A DNA stretch of 64,000 nt. It comes from Methylibium sp035762065. GTDB taxonomy: Bacteria > Pseudomonadota > Gammaproteobacteria > Burkholderiales > Burkholderiaceae_C. The notes beneath the pieces were generated by a model. That model was not told where the DNA came from. It did no database searches and worked only from the letters and a program-made list of their open reading frames with translations. Positions 43,597 to 52,122 of this stretch are shown piece by piece. The stretch spans positions 1 through 64,000 of the forward strand of contig NZ_DASTPW010000002.1 of the NCBI RefSeq assembly GCF_035762065.1, given 5' to 3'. The stretch's first letter is position 1, and every line of letters starts with the position of its first letter. The translations under genes were made by a program, and so were the position numbers.

Positions 43597-43616
43597 CTGT
43601 CGGCGCGGGGCGACAG
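43597..43616 (-). terminator. Stem-loop just downstream of rsgA
   Basis: CTGTCG (43597-43602) pairs with CGACAG (43611-43616) over eight bases, 12 bases after the rsgA stop. It may end rsgA or be a second copy of the neighbouring palindrome. Confidence 0.4.
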
Positions 43617-43627
43617 TCGCGGCGCGA

Positions 43628-44545
43628 TCAGGCGCGGCGCGGGCCTTCGTCGCGGGTGGCGTCGTGCTCGCCGAGCAGCTCGCGGTAGATGCGCCAGCGG
43701 CTTTCGCTGATGGCGCCCTGCTGCACTGCCGAGACCACCGCGCAGCCCGGCTCCCTGCGGTGCGTGCAGTTGTAGAAGCGGCAGTCGCCGGCATGCGCGC
43801 GCAGGTCCGGCATGCAGGCGACCAGCGAGGCCGGCTCGACGTGCTGCAGACCGAAGGACTGGAAGCCCGGGCTGTCGATCAGCGCACTGCCGTGCTCGCG
43901 ATCGAGCCAGTACCACTGCGAACTCGTCGTCGTGTGGCGGCCCGAGTTCAGTGCACGTGAGATCTCACCGACCTGCGCGCCGGCATCGGGCAGCAGCGCG
44001 TTGATCAGGCTGCTCTTGCCGGCACCCGAAGGCCCGAGCACCAGCGTCGTCGCACCTTTCAGCAGCGGCGCAAGCCGCTCCTGCGCCGCGTCGCGCCGGG
44101 TCTTCAACGAAAGCTCGACGACCTCGTAGCCCATCGCCCGGTACGGCCCAAGACGCGCGGCCTGCTCGGCATGGCCGGCGAGGTCGGTCTTGTTCAGGAC
44201 GACGGTCGTCGCGATGCCCGCCGACTCGGCGGCGATCAGGGCGCGCGCGAGCTGCGATTCCCCGAAGCTCGGGTCGACCGCGAGCCAGACCAGCAGCCGG
44301 TCGAGGTTCGCGGCGAAGGCCTTGGTCTTCCAGGCGTCCTGGCGGAACAGCAGGTTGCGCCGCGGCTCGATCGCCTCGATTACCGCGCTGGCGTCGCCGG
44401 TGACTTCGAAGCGCACGCGGTCGCCGACGACCGCCTCGCTCTTCTTGCCGCGCGGGTGGCCGAGGTGGCGCCTGCCTTGCGCGTCCTCGACCAAGTAATG
44501 GCGGCCGTGGCCGGCCACGACGATCGCGATGCCTGCCGCCATCAA
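43628..44545 (-). CDS. rsgA: RsgA ribosome small-subunit maturation GTPase
   Basis: 305 residues: OB fold, circularly permuted GTPase (NKTDL before GPSGAGKSSLIN, then DSPGFQSFGL) and a zinc-binding tail with three cysteines and a histidine (CRFYNCTHRREPGC). RsgA releases RbfA late in 30S assembly. All domains are full length. Confidence 0.96.
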   Translation of the reverse strand: MMAAGIAIVVAGHGRHYLVEDAQGRRHLGHPRGKKSEAVVGDRVRFEVTGDASAVIEAIEPRRNLLFRQDAWKTKAFAANLDRLLVWLAVDPSFGESQLARALIAAESAGIATTVVLNKTDLAGHAEQAARLGPYRAMGYEVVELSLKTRRDAAQERLAPLLKGATTLVLGPSGAGKSSLINALLPDAGAQVGEISRALNSGRHTTTSSQWYWLDREHGSALIDSPGFQSFGLQHVEPASLVACMPDLRAHAGDCRFYNCTHRREPGCAVVSAVQQGAISESRWRIYRELLGEHDATRDEGPRRA

Positions 44546-44555
44546 CGCTGCGTCT

Positions 44556-44891
44556 TCATGTGACGAGCGCGTCGAACCTGGCGGCGCAGATGAAGTCGTT
44601 CAGCGACAACCCGCCCACTGCGTGGGTGTCCAGCCGCACCGCGCAGCGGTCGTAGGCGACGGCGAGCTGCGGATGATGGTCCTCGCGCTGCGCGATCCAT
44701 GCGAGCGCGTTGACGAAGGCGACGGTCTCGTGCCAGTGCGCGAAGCGGTAGGTCTTCTCGATCGCCTGCGGCGGCCCCTCCACCAGCGACCAGCCCGCGA
44801 CCATCGCGAGGTGCACCTTGATCTCGTACGGGGTGTAGGCGCTGCCGCCGTCCTGCGGCAGGCAGTGCTGCTCGGCGAGCCGCAGCGTCAC
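44556..44891 (-). CDS. phhB: Pterin-4a-carbinolamine dehydratase
   Basis: About 111 residues from GTG 44891; GTG 44912 would add seven residues. The family marks are WSLVEGPPQAIEKTYRFAHW, AWIAQREDHHPQLAV (catalytic His pair) and LSLNDFICAARFD. It recycles pterin for phenylalanine hydroxylase. It overlaps or abuts the M48 peptidase stop. Confidence 0.92.
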   Translation of the reverse strand: MTLRLAEQHCLPQDGGSAYTPYEIKVHLAMVAGWSLVEGPPQAIEKTYRFAHWHETVAFVNALAWIAQREDHHPQLAVAYDRCAVRLDTHAVGGLSLNDFICAARFDALVT

Positions 44892-44901
44892 GGCGCGGCC
44901 G

Positions 44902-46167
44902 TCACAGGGCACCCATCGCCGCGAGCCGCTCGGAAGCCGGCGGGTGCGAGTAGTAGAAGCGCACGTACAGCCGGTCCGGCGTCAGCGTCGAGGCGTTGTC
45001 CTCGTAGAGCTTGAGCAGCGCGCTGCCGAGGTCGCCCGGGCGCGACTGCGCGCAGGCGTAGGCATCGGCCTCGAACTCGTGCTTGCGCGACAGGCCCGCC
45101 AGCAGCGGCGTCACGAAGAAGCCGAACACCGGGCCGGCCAGCATGAACAGCAGCAGCGCGAGCGCGTCGTTCGGCGCGCCGAGGTTCGGCGCGACGCCGA
45201 GGCCGACATAGAAGCCGCTTTGCGTCGCGAGCCAGCCCAGCAGCGCAAAGCCGGCGAGGCTGAAGGCGAACATCGACAGCATCCGCTTGGCCACGTGGCG
45301 ATGCTTGAAGTGGCCGAGCTCGTGCGCGAGCACCGCCTCCACTTCGCCGTGCGATAGCTTGGCGAGCAGCGTGTCGAAGAACACGACGCGCTTGGCCGCG
45401 CCCAGGCCGGTGAAGTAGGCGTTGGCATGGGCCGAGCGGCGGCTGCCGTCCATCACGAACAGGCCGCGCGCGGCGAAACCGCAGCGCGTCATCAGCGCCT
45501 CGACGCGCGCCTTCAAGGCGCCGTCTTCCAGCGGCACGAAGCGGTTGAACAGCGGCGCGATCAGCGTCGGGTAGAGCACCAGCACCGCGAGGTTGAACGC
45601 CACCCAGGCGCCCCAGCCCCACAGCCACCACAGCCGGCCGGCGCTGCCCATCAGCCACAGGATCAGCGCCGCGATCGGCAGCCCGAGCAGCGCGCCGACG
45701 AGCACCCCCTTCGCGTGATCGGCCAGCCACAGCCGCCAGCCGCTGCGGTTGAAGCCGTGGCGCTGCTCGATGCGGAAGGTGCTCCAGGCATCGAGCGGCA
45801 GCTCGAGCGCCATGCCGATCAACGCGAAGCACGCGAGCAGGGCCAGCTGGTAGGCCATGTCGCCAACGACCGGCTGGACGCTCGCGAGCAGCGTGCGGTT
45901 CAGCGCGTCGAGCCCGCCGAGCAGCGTCCAGCCGATCAGCACGGCCGTGCCGATCGCGGAGGTCAGCAGGCCGAAGCGCAGCTTGTCGAGGGTGTAGTCG
46001 GCGGCGCGCCTGTGCGCCTGCAGCGTCACGGTCTTCGCGAAGGCGTCGGGCACCGCGTTGCGGTGCCTGGCGACGTGGCGGATCTGCCGCGTCGCGAGCC
46101 ACCACCGCGTGAGCAGCGACGCAACGAGGAAGGCCGTGAAGAGCAGCGTCGGCAGGGTGGACGACAT
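44902..46167 (-). CDS. M48-family integral-membrane metalloprotease (Ste24-like)
   Basis: 421 residues with several membrane helices and the zinc site AVLAHELGHFKHRH, with the second Glu in FEADAYA. It is of the CAAX-protease-1/Ste24 type rather than HtpX, being longer and with an HGFNRSGWRLWLADHAKG loop. Its role in bacteria is poorly known, probably membrane-protein quality control. Confidence 0.92.
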   Translation of the reverse strand: MSSTLPTLLFTAFLVASLLTRWWLATRQIRHVARHRNAVPDAFAKTVTLQAHRRAADYTLDKLRFGLLTSAIGTAVLIGWTLLGGLDALNRTLLASVQPVVGDMAYQLALLACFALIGMALELPLDAWSTFRIEQRHGFNRSGWRLWLADHAKGVLVGALLGLPIAALILWLMGSAGRLWWLWGWGAWVAFNLAVLVLYPTLIAPLFNRFVPLEDGALKARVEALMTRCGFAARGLFVMDGSRRSAHANAYFTGLGAAKRVVFFDTLLAKLSHGEVEAVLAHELGHFKHRHVAKRMLSMFAFSLAGFALLGWLATQSGFYVGLGVAPNLGAPNDALALLLFMLAGPVFGFFVTPLLAGLSRKHEFEADAYACAQSRPGDLGSALLKLYEDNASTLTPDRLYVRFYYSHPPASERLAAMGAL

Positions 46168-46229
46168 GCGGGCGAGTCTACGTGCCGCTTCCCGCCGCGC
46201 GACAATCCGCGCCTTCCACGAAGCCCCTC

Positions 46230-46805
46230 ATGAACAGCAGCAGCACCCCCGCCGCGAGCCTTGCGCCGCACGAGCAGAACCTGATCTGGATCGACCTCGA
46301 GATGACCGGCCTCGATCCGCTCGCCGACCGCATCATCGAGATCGCCGTCGTGGTCACCGACCCCGCGTTGGCCGTCCGCGTGGAAGGGCCGGTGTTCGCG
46401 ATCCACCAGAGCGACGCGGTGCTCGACGGCATGGACGCCTGGAACCAGGGCACGCACGGCAAGAGCGGCCTGACCGACCGCGTGCGCGCCTCGACGATCG
46501 ACGAGGCGGAGGCCGAGCGCCAGGTGATCGAGTTCCTCGGCCGCTTCGTGCCCAAGGGCAAATCGCCGATGTGCGGCAACTCGATCTGCCAGGACCGCCG
46601 CTTCCTCGCGAAGGACATGCCGGCGCTCGAGCGCTTCTTCCACTACCGCAACCTCGACGTGAGCACGCTCAAGGAACTGGCGCGGCGCTGGAAGCCGAAG
46701 GCGCTCGAAGGCTTCAAGAAGGCGCAGGCGCACACCGCGCTGGCCGACATCCACGAGTCGATCGACGAGCTGATCCACTATCGCAGCCACCTGCTGGCGC
46801 TCTGA
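46230..46805 (+). CDS. orn: Oligoribonuclease
   Basis: 191 residues from MNSSSTPAAS. DEDDh exonuclease: WIDLEMTGLDP, HKS-like GKSGLTDRV, CGNSICQDRRF, and HTALADIHESIDEL. It degrades short RNA and pGpG. Divergent from the M48 gene across 62 bases. Confidence 0.96.
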   Translation: MNSSSTPAASLAPHEQNLIWIDLEMTGLDPLADRIIEIAVVVTDPALAVRVEGPVFAIHQSDAVLDGMDAWNQGTHGKSGLTDRVRASTIDEAEAERQVIEFLGRFVPKGKSPMCGNSICQDRRFLAKDMPALERFFHYRNLDVSTLKELARRWKPKALEGFKKAQAHTALADIHESIDELIHYRSHLLAL

Positions 46806-46825
46806 GGCGCCGGCCGCAAGCCGCA

Positions 46826-46855
46826 AGGGGCGTGCGCCTCGCGGCACACGCCCCT
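46826..46855. terminator. Bidirectional terminator (orn / ferritin-like gene)
   Basis: AGGGGCGTG (46826-46834) pairs perfectly with CACGCCCCT (46847-46855), nine base pairs over 12 bases, followed by CGTTCG. It lies between convergent genes. Confidence 0.7.
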
Positions 46856-46876
46856 CGTTCGCTGCAGCGTCGCGGC

Positions 46877-47419
46877 TCAGCGGTCGAGCAGGTCGCGCAT
46901 CTCGTCGGCGTGCTCTTCCTCGTCGCGCAGGATGCCTTCGAGCATGCTGCGCGTGGTCGGGTCGGCGTCGCCGATCAGCTGGATGAGCTGCCGGTACGTT
47001 TCGACCGCGATGCGCTCGGCGACCAGGTTGGCGCGCACCATCGCCTTCAGATCGGCCGAGGTGTCGTAATCGGCATGGCTGCGCTGGCGCAGCGTGTCGG
47101 GCGCGAAGTCCGGTTCGCCGCCCAGCTGCACGATGCGCTCGGCGATCCGGTCGGCATGCGCCGCTTCCTCGTTCGCGTGCACCATGAATTCCGCGGCTAC
47201 CGCCGGCGAGGCGAGGCCGGTCGCGGTGAAGTGGTGGCGCTTGTAGCGCAGCACGCAGACGAGCTCGGTGGCGAGCGCGTCGTTGAGCAGCTGCACGATG
47301 GCTTCGCGCTGCGGACCGAAGCTGGGCGTGACCGCGCCTTGGTCGAGGTTCTCGGCGGCGGCTGCCTTGATCGCTTCGCGATCGAGCCGCAGCGTCTGGG
47401 GGGCGTCGTTCAGGTTCAT
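46877..47419 (-). CDS. Ferritin-like protein (bacterioferritin type)
   Basis: 180 residues forming a four-helix bundle. Di-iron ligands are visible as E in ALATELVCVL, EEAAH with His, E in VAERIAVETY and DEEEH. It is a bacterioferritin/Dps-like iron store, but the haem-binding Met was not identified. It overlaps the small membrane gene by ATGA. Confidence 0.88.
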   Translation of the reverse strand: MNLNDAPQTLRLDREAIKAAAAENLDQGAVTPSFGPQREAIVQLLNDALATELVCVLRYKRHHFTATGLASPAVAAEFMVHANEEAAHADRIAERIVQLGGEPDFAPDTLRQRSHADYDTSADLKAMVRANLVAERIAVETYRQLIQLIGDADPTTRSMLEGILRDEEEHADEMRDLLDR

Positions 47420-47655
47420 CGGGACTCCTGGGGATGGTTGAGCTCGGGTCGGGGCGAGCCGGGCCGCGACGCGGGCTGCGGGCGAGGGCGGCGCCGGTCG
47501 GGACCGGCGGGTCGTTCAGGTGGCAGTTCGTCGGCGTCGTCATGGCTGGTGGCGTAGAGCCCGAGCCCGATGAACACCGCGAACACGATCACCAGAAGCG
47601 CGAACCAGGCCACCAGCGACGGCGAATCGGAGAGCCACTGCAGCACGACATCCAT
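47416..47655 (-). CDS. Small single-helix membrane protein
   Basis: 79 residues: one membrane helix (SLVAWFALLVIVFAVFIGLGLY) and a Pro/Arg-rich tail. No family recognised. Translational overlap with the ferritin-like gene suggests they belong together. Confidence 0.55.
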   Translation of the reverse strand: MDVVLQWLSDSPSLVAWFALLVIVFAVFIGLGLYATSHDDADELPPERPAGPDRRRPRPQPASRPGSPRPELNHPQESR

Positions 47656-47664
47656 GCAGCCACT

Positions 47665-48336
47665 CTAGGAAGCCGGATGGTCGGCCGCCATCGGTGTCGA
47701 GGTACGGGGCGCGTAGGACGCGCTCGCAGCCACCGGTGCTGCGCTGTCGGACATCGCCTGGTTGCCCGCGCCCGGCGGCGTCGCCGGCCGGGGCGGCATC
47801 GGGGCCGCATCCGGCACCGCCGAGCGCGGCGCATGCAGGCCCGCCGTGCGGCGCGCCGCTCCGGCCCCGAAGCTCTTGCGCCAGCCGCCCGACAGCAGCC
47901 AGCGCAGGATCTGCCGCCGCGGCAGCAGGGCCGACAGCAGCAGCGAACTCAGTGCCGCGCGGGTCAGCACGCGCCAGGGCCGCACCCACACGATCGCGGC
48001 GCCGATGCCGGCGGCGATCGCCAGCACGCGCACCGGGTGCTGCTGCACCTGCGGCCGCAGCGCCGCGTTGGCCAGCGGGCCTGCGACCGCACCGACGTTG
48101 TCGAGCGTCGCCTTCAACGGGTGGTGCGACCAGCCGGTCTCGACCAAGCCGCGCATGCGGTACAGCCAGGATTCGTGGGCCTCCGGCTGGGCTTCGGGGT
48201 TCGGCTCAGGCCGTGGCGCCTCGGGCTCGCCGATCCAGGAGCGGCGCAGCCGCTCGCGGTTGGCCTGGAGCCTCGCAAGCGCCGGCAGCTGCTCGGCACC
48301 CATCTCGGGGCGCGCGTCGCCCGCGTCTTCGTTCAT
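47665..48336 (-). CDS. Hypothetical protein of the YqjE/YqjD group
   Basis: 223 residues, not recognised as a named family. It has a membrane-like helix (VLAIAAGIGAAIVWV) in the middle, a second one (LTRAALSSLLLSALLP), a charged N-terminus and an Ala/Pro-rich C-terminus. Its position after YqjE suggests a linked envelope role. Overlaps yqjE by ATGA. Confidence 0.6.
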   Translation of the reverse strand: MNEDAGDARPEMGAEQLPALARLQANRERLRRSWIGEPEAPRPEPNPEAQPEAHESWLYRMRGLVETGWSHHPLKATLDNVGAVAGPLANAALRPQVQQHPVRVLAIAAGIGAAIVWVRPWRVLTRAALSSLLLSALLPRRQILRWLLSGGWRKSFGAGAARRTAGLHAPRSAVPDAAPMPPRPATPPGAGNQAMSDSAAPVAASASYAPRTSTPMAADHPAS

Positions 48337-48740
48337 CGCTGCATCCCTTCATGCAGCAGCGCGACGTCCTGCCGCCATTGCGATTTCAGTTCGGCGAACA
48401 CCGGGGTCGGGCGCTGGGACTGCGCGATCTTCGCGGCCACCAACGCGCCGATCGCACAGGCGAGCGGCACCAGCCACAGCAGCCAGCGTGCGGGCGCCTC
48501 CGGCTCGGGCGGCAGTGCGCCCCAAAGCATCAACGCGACACCGCCGAAGCCGATCGCGAACAATCCGGCGAGCAGGCATGCGACGAAGGCGACCAGACGC
48601 CGCCGGGCCGTGGCGACCGCGGCGGTGACCTCCTCGGCAGCGAGTTCGGCGTAGGCCTCCGCGTGCTCGACGAGCAGCGGGGCCTGGCCCGCCAGCAGGC
48701 GCAGCAGCGGAAACAGGCCGGCTCCAGAAGCTGCGCCCAT
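48333..48740 (-). CDS. Phage-holin-family (DUF1469/YqjE) membrane protein
   Basis: 135 residues with two membrane helices (LVAFVACLLAGLFAIGFGGVALML and LLWLVPLACAIGALVAA) and an amphipathic first part (EEVTAAVATARRRL). Matches YqjE-like proteins that stand beside YqjD. It is not a phage gene here. Confidence 0.8.
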   Translation of the reverse strand: MGAASGAGLFPLLRLLAGQAPLLVEHAEAYAELAAEEVTAAVATARRRLVAFVACLLAGLFAIGFGGVALMLWGALPPEPEAPARWLLWLVPLACAIGALVAAKIAQSQRPTPVFAELKSQWRQDVALLHEGMQR

Positions 48741-48753
48741 GGCGAGCCGCCGC

Positions 48754-49113
48754 TCAGTACGACGAGCGGTTGTTGCGGCGCGAGCGCGAGGCGCTGAGCA
48801 CCGCCATCAGCAGCGCACCGGCCGCCGCGGCGATGAGGACCGACTTGACCGGCTCGGCCTTCACGTACTGCAAGCTGCGGTCGCTCGCCGCGAGCGCACG
48901 TTCACGCAGCTGCTCGCTGCTCTGCCGCGCGGCGTTGATGCCGCGGTGGGCGAGGTCCTCGGCCTGGGTCGCCCAGCGCGACGCGCTCGGCTCGACGCGC
49001 TCGCGCAGGCTGTGCACGGCCTGCTCTGCGCTGTCGGCCAGGCTCTCGATCGAGCCCTGCAGGCTGCGGCCGTTCGATGTGGTGGTGGAGGTGGCGGCTT
49101 GACGTGCGCTCAT
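48754..49113 (-). CDS. DUF883 (ElaB/YqjD-like) tail-anchored protein
   Basis: 119 residues starting MSARQAATST. A charged helical N-terminus (ALHRGINAARQSSEQLRERA-type region) is followed by EPVKSVLIAAAAGALLMAVLSASRSRR, the C-terminal glycine-zipper helix of the family. YqjD binds ribosomes at the membrane in stationary phase in E. coli. Same strand as its YqjE partner. Confidence 0.85.
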   Translation of the reverse strand: MSARQAATSTTTSNGRSLQGSIESLADSAEQAVHSLRERVEPSASRWATQAEDLAHRGINAARQSSEQLRERALAASDRSLQYVKAEPVKSVLIAAAAGALLMAVLSASRSRRNNRSSY

Positions 49114-49178
49114 GGTCGAGCTCCTGGTTGGGGTTGACGAGGTCGAGGTCGCTTGGAAGGCGATGGGGCCGAGGCCTG

Positions 49179-49346
49179 TCATCGCCCGCGGCGGATCAGT
49201 CCGAAGATGAAGCTGATCACCGCCAGCACGACGAAGATGAAGAACAACGTCTGCGCGATGCCCGCGGCACCGGCCGCGATACCGCCGAAGCCGAACAGCG
49301 CGGCGATCAGTGCGATGACGAAAAAGACGACGGCGTAGTGCAGCAT
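49179..49346 (-). CDS. DUF1328 small membrane protein
   Basis: 55 residues starting MLHYAVVFFV and ending IRRGR. Two hydrophobic helices with GFGGIAAGAAGIA between; this is the standard DUF1328 form (YtjA-like). Function unknown, often stress induced. It precedes the YqjD-like gene by 65 bases. Confidence 0.9.
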   Translation of the reverse strand: MLHYAVVFFVIALIAALFGFGGIAAGAAGIAQTLFFIFVVLAVISFIFGLIRRGR

Positions 49347-49468
49347 GGGGTGCTCCTGTGTGTCGGCGTAGCGCGACGGGATCGCCGCGCCGTGGACACG
49401 AATTTAGGAGCGCCCCTGCATGCGGCCCATCGTCCGCGCGCTTGCGGGCATGTCGTCGCTGCCTACCG

Positions 49469-49496
49469 GGCGCTGTAGGAGCGCGCCCACAGCGCC
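49469..49496 (-). terminator. Stem-loop downstream of the histidine kinase
   Basis: GGCGCTGT (49469-49476) pairs perfectly with ACAGCGCC (49489-49496), just after the kinase stop. No T-run; it also resembles the TGTAGGAGCG part of short REP elements. Confidence 0.45.
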
Positions 49497-49498
49497 AC

Positions 49499-50884
49499 TC
49501 AGGCCGCGGCGGCCGTCTCGGCCGGCGCAGTCGCCGCGGGCAACCAAGCCTGCACGCGGGTGCCTTGACCGGAGCCGGTCACGACGCTCATGCGGCCGCC
49601 GGCCGCCTCGACGCGGAAGCGCATGCCGCTCAGGCCGTGCGCGCCGCGGCGCACCTGCGCCGGGTCGAAGCCGTGGCCGTCGTCGCCGACCAGCAGCTCG
49701 ACGCCGTGCTCGCGCTCGGCGACGCGGATCTCGACCCGCTTGGCCTGCGCGTACTTCGCGATGTTGGTCAGCGATTCCTGCACGAGCCGGTAGACCGTGA
49801 GGTCCTGCTCCTCGCCCAGGCTCACCGGCGCGATCTGCGCATCGACGGCAAGACCCGAGCGCTGCGCGAACTCGCGCGCCAGGATGTCGAGCGAGGCCTT
49901 CAGCCCGAAGTGGCCGAGCGCCGAAGGCCGCAGGTCTTCGATGATGCGGCGCTTCAGCTCGACGCCGCTGTTGAGCGCTGCGATCAGGTGCTTGAGGCGC
50001 TCGGCCACCTCGGGCGTGGCGGGGCCGAGCCGCGCCTGCAGGCGCGCGACATCGAGCTTCGCCGAAGTGAACAGCGCGCCGAGCTCGTCGTGCAGCTCGC
50101 GCGCGAGCCGGCTGCGCTCGGCCTCCTGCGTCGTCTGCAGGTTGCGGGTCAGCGAACTCAGGTCTTCGGTGCGGCGGCGCACCTGCGCTTCGAGGTGGTC
50201 GCGTTCCTGCTGCAGCACGGCACGCTGGCGCTCGCGCTCGCCCATCAAGGCGCGCGTCTGGCGCAGGTAGAAGTAGAAGGCCAGCACGCTGAGCACGGTG
50301 AGCGTCGCGACGCCGAGCCGGCTGATCAACAGCGACTGCGTCACCTGCTTCTGGTAGCGGGCCAGGCGCCGGTTCTCCAGATCGACGATCGCGAAGATCT
50401 GGTCGCGGATGCGGTCCTGGTTCTCCTTGCCGATGCCGCTTTCCACGATGGCCCGCCAGGCATCGTGACGACCTTGCTGGTAGAGCTCCATGGTCTCGGC
50501 CAGCTCGGTCATGCGGGTGCGCGTCAGCACGAACAGCTTCGAATAGGCATCGGCCTCGACCGGGTAGCGGCGCACGTGGGCAGCGAGCTTTTCCAGGCTG
50601 ACGCTCATCTGGCGGTTGGCTTCGCGGTAGGGGCGCAGGTAGTCGTCGCTGCCGGTCAGCAAGAAGCCGCGCTGGCTGGTTTCGGCGTCGATCGTGTAGC
50701 GCAGCACGCGGCCGATCTCGCTGCGGTTCTCGTACAGCGACTCGGTTTCCTCGAGCGCGGCCATCGAACGCCGGTAGGAGGTTTCGCTGATGACCAGCAG
50801 CGCAAGCGCGGTGATCGCGGCCAGCGCGAAGCTCCAACCCAGCACGCGCACCGGCTCGGGCCGTTCGACCATCGGCAGCTTCAT
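49499..50884 (-). CDS. CHASE3 sensor histidine kinase (NarX-type)
   Basis: 461 residues. Membrane helices at about 15-33 and 195-215 flank a periplasmic CHASE3-like helical domain (SQRGFLLTGSDDYL). The HisKA_3 dimer domain has the acceptor in ARELHDELGALFT, and the ATPase has DDGHGFDP and GLSGMRFRV. It is divergent from a LuxR-type response regulator, its likely partner. Confidence 0.92.
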   Translation of the reverse strand: MKLPMVERPEPVRVLGWSFALAAITALALLVISETSYRRSMAALEETESLYENRSEIGRVLRYTIDAETSQRGFLLTGSDDYLRPYREANRQMSVSLEKLAAHVRRYPVEADAYSKLFVLTRTRMTELAETMELYQQGRHDAWRAIVESGIGKENQDRIRDQIFAIVDLENRRLARYQKQVTQSLLISRLGVATLTVLSVLAFYFYLRQTRALMGERERQRAVLQQERDHLEAQVRRRTEDLSSLTRNLQTTQEAERSRLARELHDELGALFTSAKLDVARLQARLGPATPEVAERLKHLIAALNSGVELKRRIIEDLRPSALGHFGLKASLDILAREFAQRSGLAVDAQIAPVSLGEEQDLTVYRLVQESLTNIAKYAQAKRVEIRVAEREHGVELLVGDDGHGFDPAQVRRGAHGLSGMRFRVEAAGGRMSVVTGSGQGTRVQAWLPAATAPAETAAAA

Positions 50885-50955
50885 CGCACCCCTTTCGAAC
50901 GTTCGCGCAGGGACCGACTCCTAGAATCGTTCTCCATCCCTACCCACACCGCATC

Positions 50956-51594
50956 ATGGGCATCCGCATCGCGATCGTCGACGACCACGCCATCGTGCGC
51001 GCGGGCTTGAAGCAGTTCCTCGACGAGCAGATCGACCTCGAGGTCGTCGCCGAAGCGTCCAACGGCCGCGAGGCGCTCGACCTGGTGCGCGCCGGCGGAT
51101 TCGAGGTGCTGATCCTCGACGTCTCGATGCCGGGCCAGAACGGCGTTGATGCGCTCGCGGCGATCCGCGCCCGGCAGCCGGAGCTGCCGATCCTGATCCT
51201 GAGCTCCTTTCCCGAGACGCACTACGCGACCGCGCTGTTGAAGCAGGGCGCGAGCGGCTACCTGAACAAGGAATGTGAGCCCGAGGAGATCTGCACCGCG
51301 GTGCGCACGCTGGCGCGCGGGCGCCGCTACATCACGCCGGCGGTGGCCGAGCTGCTGGCCGACCAGATCGGCGGCAAGAACGCCGACGCGCTGCCGCACG
51401 AGCAGCTGTCCGAGCGCGAGCTGCAGGTGTTCCTGCGGCTGGCGAAGGGCGAGACCATCGGCGCGATCGGCGAGAGCCTGTCGCTGTCGGTGAAGACGGT
51501 CAGCACCTACCGCACGCGCGTGATGGAAAAGATGAACCTCAGCACCAACAGCGACCTGACCTACTACGCGCTGAAGAACGGGCTGATCCAGTAG
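50956..51594 (+). CDS. NarL/LuxR-family response regulator
   Basis: 212 residues: receiver (IVDDHAIVRAG, acceptor Asp in ILDVSMPG) and a LuxR-type HTH (LSERELQVFLRLAKGETIGAIGESLSLSVKTVSTYRTRVMEKM). It would control genes for the CHASE3 kinase that starts 71 bases away on the other strand. Confidence 0.93.
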   Translation: MGIRIAIVDDHAIVRAGLKQFLDEQIDLEVVAEASNGREALDLVRAGGFEVLILDVSMPGQNGVDALAAIRARQPELPILILSSFPETHYATALLKQGASGYLNKECEPEEICTAVRTLARGRRYITPAVAELLADQIGGKNADALPHEQLSERELQVFLRLAKGETIGAIGESLSLSVKTVSTYRTRVMEKMNLSTNSDLTYYALKNGLIQ

Positions 51595-51602
51595 CCGCCC
51601 GG

Positions 51603-51623
51603 CCCGCGCGCGCGCGGCGCGGG
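51603..51623. terminator. Stem-loop between convergent response-regulator genes
   Basis: CCCGCGC (51603-51609) pairs with GCGCGGG (51617-51623) over seven bases, filling the gap before the receiver gene stop. Confidence 0.45.
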
Positions 51624-52025
51624 TCATGAATGCGCCGTCGAGCCGTTGGCCGTCGATTCGGTGGAGCCGCAGTAGGCGATCAGCTGGTCGATCTCGTTCG
51701 ACTTGTCGAACACCGCATCGGCGCCGAGCTCGATGCACTTCTGGCGCAGGTCGACCGTCGCGTAGTTGCTGAAGACGACCGCCTTGCGCTCGGGCGCGCG
51801 CTCCTTGCACGCCTCGAGCACGCCGAGGCCCGAGCCTTCCTTCAGGAAGATGTCGATCACCAGCAGGTCCCACTCCTGCTCGTGGCCGCGCAGCCACTGC
51901 ACGGCTTCGGACTTGCGCTCGGCCCAGCCGACCACCGTGACGGGTGCCAGCTCCTCGAGCGTGTCGATCAGGTTCGACCGGATGACCGGGCTGTCCTCGA
52001 CGATGAACACGCGGCGGGAGGGCAT
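51624..52025 (-). CDS. Single-domain response regulator
   Basis: 133 residues, start at MPSRRVFIVED. Receiver domain only: acceptor Asp in LLVIDIFLKEGSG, Lys in FDKSNEID. It has no output domain, so it may work by protein contacts or pass phosphate on. The adjacent CHASE3 kinase and LuxR regulator point to one signalling set. Confidence 0.88.
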   Translation of the reverse strand: MPSRRVFIVEDSPVIRSNLIDTLEELAPVTVVGWAERKSEAVQWLRGHEQEWDLLVIDIFLKEGSGLGVLEACKERAPERKAVVFSNYATVDLRQKCIELGADAVFDKSNEIDQLIAYCGSTESTANGSTAHS

Positions 52026-52122
52026 GGGATGAGGCTTTTTGCAGGGGTGGAAGCAGCCGAAGTCTAGGCATGCCAAGCGTTCCGGCCATCGGTAGCGCAC
52101 GCTCCGCCCTGTAGGACGGCAC

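Noticed and set aside
48333..48740. Phage origin for the holin-family gene
   Set aside because: YqjE-like proteins carry this family label but are chromosomal; neighbours are YqjD and DUF1328, with no phage genes.
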